A DNA stretch of 17,540 nt from an uncultured Eubacterium sp. (GTDB lineage Bacteria; Bacillota; Clostridia; Lachnospirales; Lachnospiraceae). The notes below the pieces were generated by a model. It made no database searches. It saw only the letters and a program-made list of their open reading frames with translations, and was not told the origin of the DNA. The stretch covers positions 1 to 17,540 of the forward strand of contig URQO01000039.1 in the NCBI GenBank assembly GCA_900550135.1. The letters are read 5' to 3'. The position numbers and the translations under genes were made by a program. Shown piece by piece: positions 13,146 through 17,540 of the stretch (its first letter is position 1; each line of letters opens with the position of its first letter).

Positions 13146-14162
13146 TTACCATGCAATATATTGACGGCAAATTATATATACCATATATAGAACATATACA
13201 AAGATGAAAAATACACCTTCTTTTTTTCTAATAGTTCTGTTTGTTCCTGACATAATGAATACAATAATGGTTACCACCAACGCAACCATCCCATCAATAG
13301 CATTCATCATTGTTACACTAACAGGTGAGATAGCCGCCGACACTCCAAGTACAAGTAATATGTTTGAAATGTTTGAGCCTACCACATTTCCCACTGCAAG
13401 GTCAGCCTCCCCTTTTCTTGCTGCTACTATGGATGTTACAAGTTCAGGAAGCGATGTACCAAGAGCAACTACTGTAAGTCCTACAAGAGTTTCTGTCATT
13501 CCTGCTGCAAGAGCCAGACTTTTGGCACTGTCTACTACAAGATTACCACCAATCATAATAGCGGTCACACCACCTATAATGAACAATGCACATTTTCCTT
13601 TTGACATTATATCTTCTGCCTCTTCTTCATTTGTACGTTCTTTTAATGCATATGAAACTGTCCATGCAATAAAGCCAATAAACAATACAAGAAGTAAAAT
13701 TCCATCCACTGTTCCAATTTCTCCTACAGTTTTACTACCATTTGAAAATTTAAAAATATTTACTTTTCCAACAATATTTCCAAACCATAGCGCATCTGCT
13801 AAAAGGAAAATCAATATTGCAGACAAAACAGTAAGTAAAGGAAATTCTCGTCTTAATAACGACTTTTTAACTTTAATTTCCATAAATATGGCTGAAAATC
13901 CTAAAACCATCAATATATTAAATATATTTGAACCAACTACATTACTTACGGCAATTTCATTTGAGCCTTTAAATGAAGACATTGCACTTACAGCCAACTC
14001 CGGCAGGGAAGTTCCAATTGCCACAATTGTAAGTCCTACAACTATTGATGGTATCTTTAAACGCTTTGCCACATCCACACTGCCATCAACAAAATAATCA
14101 GCACCTTTTATCAACAGTAAAAAGCCAATTAATAAAATTACTATGTCTAATAATATTTTCAT
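13146..14162 (-). CDS. Na+(K+)/Ca2+ exchanger family antiporter (CaCA, YrbG-like)
   Basis: 338 residues with about ten hydrophobic helices in two inverted halves, the layout of cation/Ca2+ exchangers. Each half has the paired alpha-repeat motifs: GTSLPELAVS (50-59) with SNVVGSNIFNIL (73-84), and GTSLPELVTS (235-244) with GNVVGSNISNIL (258-269). The acidic and Asn/Ser residues in these motifs form the ion sites. A charged cytoplasmic loop (about 172-191, with EEEAED) separates the halves. The exact ions cannot be told from sequence; Ca2+ or another divalent cation out against Na+ or K+ is usual. AAGGA lies five bases before the ATG. It is transcribed alone. A long ORF on the opposite strand is a shadow of its codon usage. 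Confidence 0.94.
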   Translation of the reverse strand: MKILLDIVILLIGFLLLIKGADYFVDGSVDVAKRLKIPSIVVGLTIVAIGTSLPELAVSAMSSFKGSNEIAVSNVVGSNIFNILMVLGFSAIFMEIKVKKSLLRREFPLLTVLSAILIFLLADALWFGNIVGKVNIFKFSNGSKTVGEIGTVDGILLLVLFIGFIAWTVSYALKERTNEEEAEDIMSKGKCALFIIGGVTAIMIGGNLVVDSAKSLALAAGMTETLVGLTVVALGTSLPELVTSIVAARKGEADLAVGNVVGSNISNILLVLGVSAAISPVSVTMMNAIDGMVALVVTIIVFIMSGTNRTIRKKEGVFFIFVYVLYMVYIICRQYIAW

Positions 14163-14481
14163 TATTTCCTTCTTTCTTATCGTTTATGTTTCTTTCAATA
14201 CGAATATATTTTTCTGCAAATCTTTTCAGTTCCAATACTTTTTACTTGATTTTTCTATCCTGATAATTTTGCGAAAATATATTAATTATTGTTCTTTCTC
14301 TTCTTATATTATATACATTTAGATACAGTATAAAATCTTGAAACATTTTTGTAAATAGAAAAAAACGCAGATTTAGTTTTCTTTTGAAACAAATCCCATC
14401 AAAGGAATTTTCAAAATTCATTAAATCTGCGTCTTTTATATTGTATGATTTCCTATTGTGCGAAAATCTATTATCAGCTAA
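14163..14481. other. 319-bp region between glnN and the exchanger
   Basis: It contains the glnN terminator (14358-14432) and, on the minus strand, a perfect TATAAT (14308-14313) that probably starts the exchanger transcript with a leader of about 140 bases. No clear -35 box was seen. The leader was checked for a yybP-ykoY type cation riboswitch and none was recognised. Confidence 0.5.
14358..14432 (-). terminator. Terminator of glnN
   Basis: ACGCAGATTTA (14365-14375) and TAAATCTGCGT (14422-14432) form 11 perfect pairs closing a 46-base loop that itself folds (TTTTGAAA with TTTTCAAAA). On the minus strand seven T follow. It is unusually long for an intrinsic terminator. Confidence 0.82.
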
Positions 14482-16575
14482 TTAAAGTTCAAAAACTAAA
14501 TCACCATATGTTGGCATTGGCCATTCTTCTTTTGGCATAATCACTTCAAGCTCATCTGCAGGCTTTCTAAGTGTTGCCATGGCAGCCATAACATCATCCT
14601 TGTAAGCTGTAGCTACTGCCTGTGCATCACCTGCGTTTGTAGCCTTATCTGTAATATCTGCAAGTTCAGCTGTTGCCTTCTTCATTGCTGTAAGTTTCTC
14701 TGAAACTTCTGATAATAATTCAGTCTGAACTGTTGCATCAACTCCTGCTTCTTTTACTGCAAGTACAGTATCTGCAAGTTTCTTTGTATACTTAACTGCT
14801 GCAGGAATAAGCATCTTGTTTGCCATATCTATCATTGTCAATGCCTCAATGTTTCTAACACCTGCATACTGCTCAAACATAATTTCTTTTCTTGCTTCAA
14901 GTTCTGCTTTTGATAAAATACCAAACTTACCATACATATCTACTGTAGACTGTTCTACAAATGCTGGAATTGCATCTACAATTGACTTGCAGTTTGGAAG
15001 TCCACGCTTCTTTGCTTCTACAGGCCATTCAGCAGAATATCCGTTTCCGTTAAATACGATTCTCTGATGTTCTTTCATTAACTTGGCTGTGTATTCTTCA
15101 ACTGCCTTATCAAAATCATCTGCACCTTCCAATGCTGCTACAGCTTTTTCAAACTGTTCAGCCATCATTGCATTAAGAACTATGTTTACTTCACCGATTG
15201 TGTTTGATGAAGCAACCATTCTAAATTCAAATCTGTTACCTGTAAATGCAAATGGTGATGTTCTGTTTCTATCTGTAGGGTCTTTTTCAAGTTTTGGAAG
15301 TTTCTTGATACCAAAATCAATTTCTCCTGATGAAAGACTTGAAGTTGCCTTACCATTAGCAATAATCTGATTAACAATATCTCCAACCTGATCTCCTAAG
15401 TACATTGAGATAATTGCAGGTGGTGCCTCGTTTGCTCCTAATCTGTGGTCGTTACCTGTATTTGAAGCTGCAAGTCTAAGCAATACTGCATGACTGTCAA
15501 CAGCTGCCATTGTACAAGCCAATACTAACTGGAATAATTTGTTATTTTCAGGCTCTTTGCCAGGTTTAAATAAATTAATTCCGTCATCTGTAGTAAGTGA
15601 CCAGTTGTTATGTTTACCTGAGCCATTGATTCCATCAAATGGTTTTTCATGAAGTAAACAAATTAATCCATGAGCTCTTGCTGTTTTCTTTAATAAATCC
15701 ATTACCAAAAGGTTGTTATCTAAAGCAACATTTGAAATTGAAAAGATTGGGGCAACTTCAAACTGTCCAGGTGCAACCTCGCAATGTTCTGTTTTTGCTG
15801 TAATACCTAACTTCCATAATTTTGTATCCAAATCTTCCATAAAAGCTTTTACTCTTGGTGTAATTGAACCAAAATACTGATCATCCATTTCCTGACCCTT
15901 TGGAGCAGGTGCGCCAAAAAGTGTACGTCCTGAATAAATTAGGTCAGGTCTCTGTAAATATTTTTCTCTATCAACAAGGAAGTATTCCTGTTCAGGACCA
16001 ACATATGAATAAATTCTGTTTGTTTCCTCATTGCCAAATAATCTCATAAGTCTTACACCCTGTTTACTTACTGCATGCATTGCTTTAAGAAGTGGTGTTT
16101 TTGTATCAAGTGACTCACCTGTATAAGAACAAAATGCTGTTGGGATACAAAGTGTGTCTTCTTTTATGTAAACCGGTGAAGTAATATCCCAGGCTGTGTA
16201 ACCTCTTGCACCGCATGTTTCTCTAAGTCCACCTGATGGGAATGAAGATGCATCAGGCTCTCCCATCAATAATTCTTTTCCTGTAAATGTATTTTCAATC
16301 TTTCCATCAATAGGTACTGATGCAAATGAATCATGTTTTTCAGCTCCTACTGAAATAACATATGGTTGAAATACATGTGTGTAGTGTGTAGCACCTTTTT
16401 CTAATGCCCATTCTTTCATGGCCTGAGCAACAACGTCAGCTAAGTCCTCTGTAATTTCGCCGCCTTCATGCATAAGAGTTTTTACTCTTTCGAAATCGCT
16501 CTTAGGTAAACGAACTTTCATAACTGAATCATCAAATACGTTTTCTCCAAATACTTTTTCAATGTTAACTCCCAT
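14482..16575 (-). CDS. glnN: Glutamine synthetase type III (GSIII)
   Basis: 697 residues, the typical length of GSIII, far longer than GSI (about 450). It makes glutamine from glutamate, ammonia and ATP and is the main ammonia-assimilating enzyme in many Clostridia and Bacteroidetes. The signature sites are in order: GPEQEYFLV (193-201), EHCEVAPGQFE (263-273) with the metal-binding glutamates, NGSGKHNNWS (317-326) for the ATP/glutamate site, then RLAASNTGNDHRLGANEAPP and the GSIII-specific C-terminal region rich in helices. The start at 16575 is preceded by AAAGGAACAG. The gene is transcribed alone. A leader of about 140 bases carries an attenuator that looks nitrogen-responsive, described separately. 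Confidence 0.97.
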   Translation of the reverse strand: MGVNIEKVFGENVFDDSVMKVRLPKSDFERVKTLMHEGGEITEDLADVVAQAMKEWALEKGATHYTHVFQPYVISVGAEKHDSFASVPIDGKIENTFTGKELLMGEPDASSFPSGGLRETCGARGYTAWDITSPVYIKEDTLCIPTAFCSYTGESLDTKTPLLKAMHAVSKQGVRLMRLFGNEETNRIYSYVGPEQEYFLVDREKYLQRPDLIYSGRTLFGAPAPKGQEMDDQYFGSITPRVKAFMEDLDTKLWKLGITAKTEHCEVAPGQFEVAPIFSISNVALDNNLLVMDLLKKTARAHGLICLLHEKPFDGINGSGKHNNWSLTTDDGINLFKPGKEPENNKLFQLVLACTMAAVDSHAVLLRLAASNTGNDHRLGANEAPPAIISMYLGDQVGDIVNQIIANGKATSSLSSGEIDFGIKKLPKLEKDPTDRNRTSPFAFTGNRFEFRMVASSNTIGEVNIVLNAMMAEQFEKAVAALEGADDFDKAVEEYTAKLMKEHQRIVFNGNGYSAEWPVEAKKRGLPNCKSIVDAIPAFVEQSTVDMYGKFGILSKAELEARKEIMFEQYAGVRNIEALTMIDMANKMLIPAAVKYTKKLADTVLAVKEAGVDATVQTELLSEVSEKLTAMKKATAELADITDKATNAGDAQAVATAYKDDVMAAMATLRKPADELEVIMPKEEWPMPTYGDLVFEL

Positions 16576-16628
16576 AGTTTTCTGTTCCTTTCTTTAACTA
16601 ACATATTTCCGCCAATCTTTTTTACAAA

Positions 16629-16713
16629 AGAAAAAGGCACTTCTCCAAATATTCATTTTGAAGAACGCCCTTGTCCTTAATCTCATTCAGCGGTGAGGTC
16701 TCCCTCATTCGCC
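16629..16713 (-). promoter_or_regulatory. glnN leader: candidate ANTAR-type antiterminator/terminator switch
   Basis: Read on the minus strand. A GAGA-capped hairpin (TGAGG-GAGA-CCTCA, 16694-16707, extended by GCG/CGC) is followed by a six-pair stem, AAGGAC/GTTCTT (16661-16678), with the six-base loop AAGGGC. A at loop position 1 and G at position 4 is the signature of RNA hairpins bound by ANTAR-domain antiterminators. The 3' arm and loop of this hairpin also pair with GAGAAGTGCCTTTT downstream to form a terminator (16632-16672) ending in a T-run at 16629-16635. The two folds exclude each other, as in ANTAR-controlled nitrogen operons. The first hairpin does not show a clear A1/G4 hexaloop, so the match is partial. 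Confidence 0.6.
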
Positions 16714-16717
16714 CATA

Positions 16718-16746
16718 AATTTACATCATCTCTTAATAAAAATCAA
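16718..16746 (-). promoter_or_regulatory. Possible promoter of glnN
   Basis: On the minus strand TTGATT (16741-16746) and TAAATT (16718-16723) are 17 bases apart and would start the transcript just before the leader hairpins. Both boxes are imperfect; the position relative to the leader is the main support. Confidence 0.4.
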
Positions 16747-16775
16747 TAGTGTAAAGGTGTTTATCTAATATTTTA

Positions 16776-16808
16776 AACCTTTTTCTTAATAAAATTAAGT
16801 TAAAGGTT
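16776..16808 (-). terminator. Possible terminator of the sortase transcript
   Basis: AACCTTT/AAAGGTT with the inner helix CTTAAT/ATTAAG forms a strong hairpin about 30 bases after the sortase stop. On the minus strand the following sequence is TAAAATATT rather than a clean T-run, so efficiency is uncertain. Confidence 0.45.
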
Positions 16809-16839
16809 GATTTTTACATATTTTTAAAGTTTTTAAAAA

Positions 16840-17540
16840 CTAGTCTACCACTTCTTCTCCTCTGTAAATACATACAATCTGTCTGTTTCCATAATCATCC
16901 ACACAGGTTGAACACATAATAATTTTGTCATTGATTCCCGGAATACCATAATCAAACTTCTGTGTACTTTTGTTCACTACACTGGTAATCCACTTTTGGA
17001 AATCTGCATCATCCTCAAACCCATACTTATATATGGAATCATTGTCATCCTTTGTTGAGAATGTTGAAAATGTGTAATAAATATAATGTCTGTATCCTAC
17101 ATACACATCAAACTTCTGATGTTGTTTTGCAAACTGTGTCTCTCTAAACTTCATAAGGTCCTTAAACATAGAACCGTCCAACATATTGTGTCCATACAAA
17201 ATGCACATATTTCCATCCAAACCTGCAGTTCTATAATCTAAAAAGACAGCTCCTGCACCATTTGATATTTTGTCGGAACCGTGGTTTAAATAAAAGTCAT
17301 TGTCTTTATGTTCCACTATAGGATACTGGATTCTACTATTGTTTAATTTTATGTAGCCTTTTGCCTCATCATTGTACTGAAGCATGGCTTTATAATCCCA
17401 CACCCACTGAGTAAGCGAAGAAGAATAATCAATAGAACCCTTCTTACTCTTTTTTTTATTATCTGACTGTTTTGTAAACATGTTGTTTATTTCAGCGTAC
17501 TTTGCTTCGTCTTCTTTATAATTAAGATAAGAATCTGTCA
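16840..17540 (-). CDS. Class B sortase, 5' end beyond the window
   Basis: The frame is open from the stop at 16840 to the right edge, so the gene is cut at its 5' end. About 233 residues are visible, and an internal ATG at 17481 is not likely to be the start. The visible part has a charged N-terminal stretch and then a sortase beta-barrel: YIKLNNSRIQYPIVEHKDN, GAVFLDYR, YGHNM with the catalytic histidine, the MCSTC cysteine, and an arginine seven residues later (GNRQIV). In this arrangement Cys attacks the sorting signal and transfers the cleaved protein to the cell wall or a pilus. YGHNM, a long insertion between His and Cys, and the lack of class A features point to class B. The membrane anchor expected at the N-terminus would be outside the window. 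The substrate is unknown; no sorting signal was seen in the window. Confidence 0.9.
   Translation of the reverse strand, partial: TDSYLNYKEDEAKYAEINNMFTKQSDNKKKSKKGSIDYSSSLTQWVWDYKAMLQYNDEAKGYIKLNNSRIQYPIVEHKDNDFYLNHGSDKISNGAGAVFLDYRTAGLDGNMCILYGHNMLDGSMFKDLMKFRETQFAKQHQKFDVYVGYRHYIYYTFSTFSTKDDNDSIYKYGFEDDADFQKWITSVVNKSTQKFDYGIPGINDKIIMCSTCVDDYGNRQIVCIYRGEEVVD

Noticed and set aside
13204..14097. Long plus-strand ORF (297 aa) opposite the exchanger
   Set aside because: It is the antisense shadow of a membrane-protein gene with clear family motifs; its product is Thr/Ser/Pro-rich and resembles nothing, with no ribosome site.
14163..14360. Cation-responsive (yybP-ykoY type) riboswitch before the exchanger
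   Set aside because: The leader is AT-rich and lacks the conserved loop sequences; only a -10 box was supportable.
16576..16750. Glutamine riboswitch or T-box before glnN
   Set aside because: Neither the glnA-type aptamer core nor the T-box GGGTGG/ACCGCG sequence is present. The hexaloop hairpin plus terminator fits an ANTAR target better.

Overview
The window looks like chromosomal DNA of a low-GC Gram-positive anaerobe of the class Clostridia, most likely family Lachnospiraceae. The evidence is the AT-rich sequence with AGGAGG-type ribosome binding sites, a type III pantothenate kinase, a GSIII glutamine synthetase, a class B sortase, and several small families that I associate with Lachnospiraceae (DUF6145-, DUF6462- and DUF6465-like). 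Almost every gene lies on the minus strand. Family names were assigned by reading the protein sequences; no database search was possible.

Region 1 (1 to about 2200) looks like the end of an integrated mobile element. In minus-strand order it holds three small excisionase-like DNA-binding proteins (four copies of one domain), a roughly 500-nt non-coding stretch packed with hairpins, a 49-residue membrane peptide, a cysteine-rich small protein, and the start of a ParM/StbA-type actin-like ATPase that runs off the left edge.

Region 2 (about 2200-8650) is core chromosome in three minus-strand operons: SH3-membrane protein/NfeD/SPFH protein; DUF6145-like/coaX/dus (cofactor synthesis and tRNA modification); and greA/lysS (transcript elongation and tRNA charging), which ends at a clear terminator.

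Region 3 (8650-11800) has the only confident plus-strand gene, a protein with a histone H1-like Lys/Ala/Thr repeat tail and a small C-terminal domain. It converges on a secreted GH64-like beta-1,3-glucanase with Ig-like and FN3-like modules, and the two share a bidirectional terminator.

Region 4 (11800-14480) carries a cyclophilin/DUF1858 operon, a 39-bp tandem repeat that may encode an odd hydrophobic peptide, several plus-strand hairpins, and a cation/Ca2+ exchanger.

Region 5 (14360-17540) has GSIII glutamine synthetase behind a leader that looks like an ANTAR-type antitermination switch, and a 5'-truncated class B sortase at the right edge.

The best candidates for something undescribed are the large structured RNA at 625-1126, the glnN leader, the 39-bp repeat ORF, and the histone-tail fusion. 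No tRNA, rRNA, CRISPR array or transposase gene was seen.
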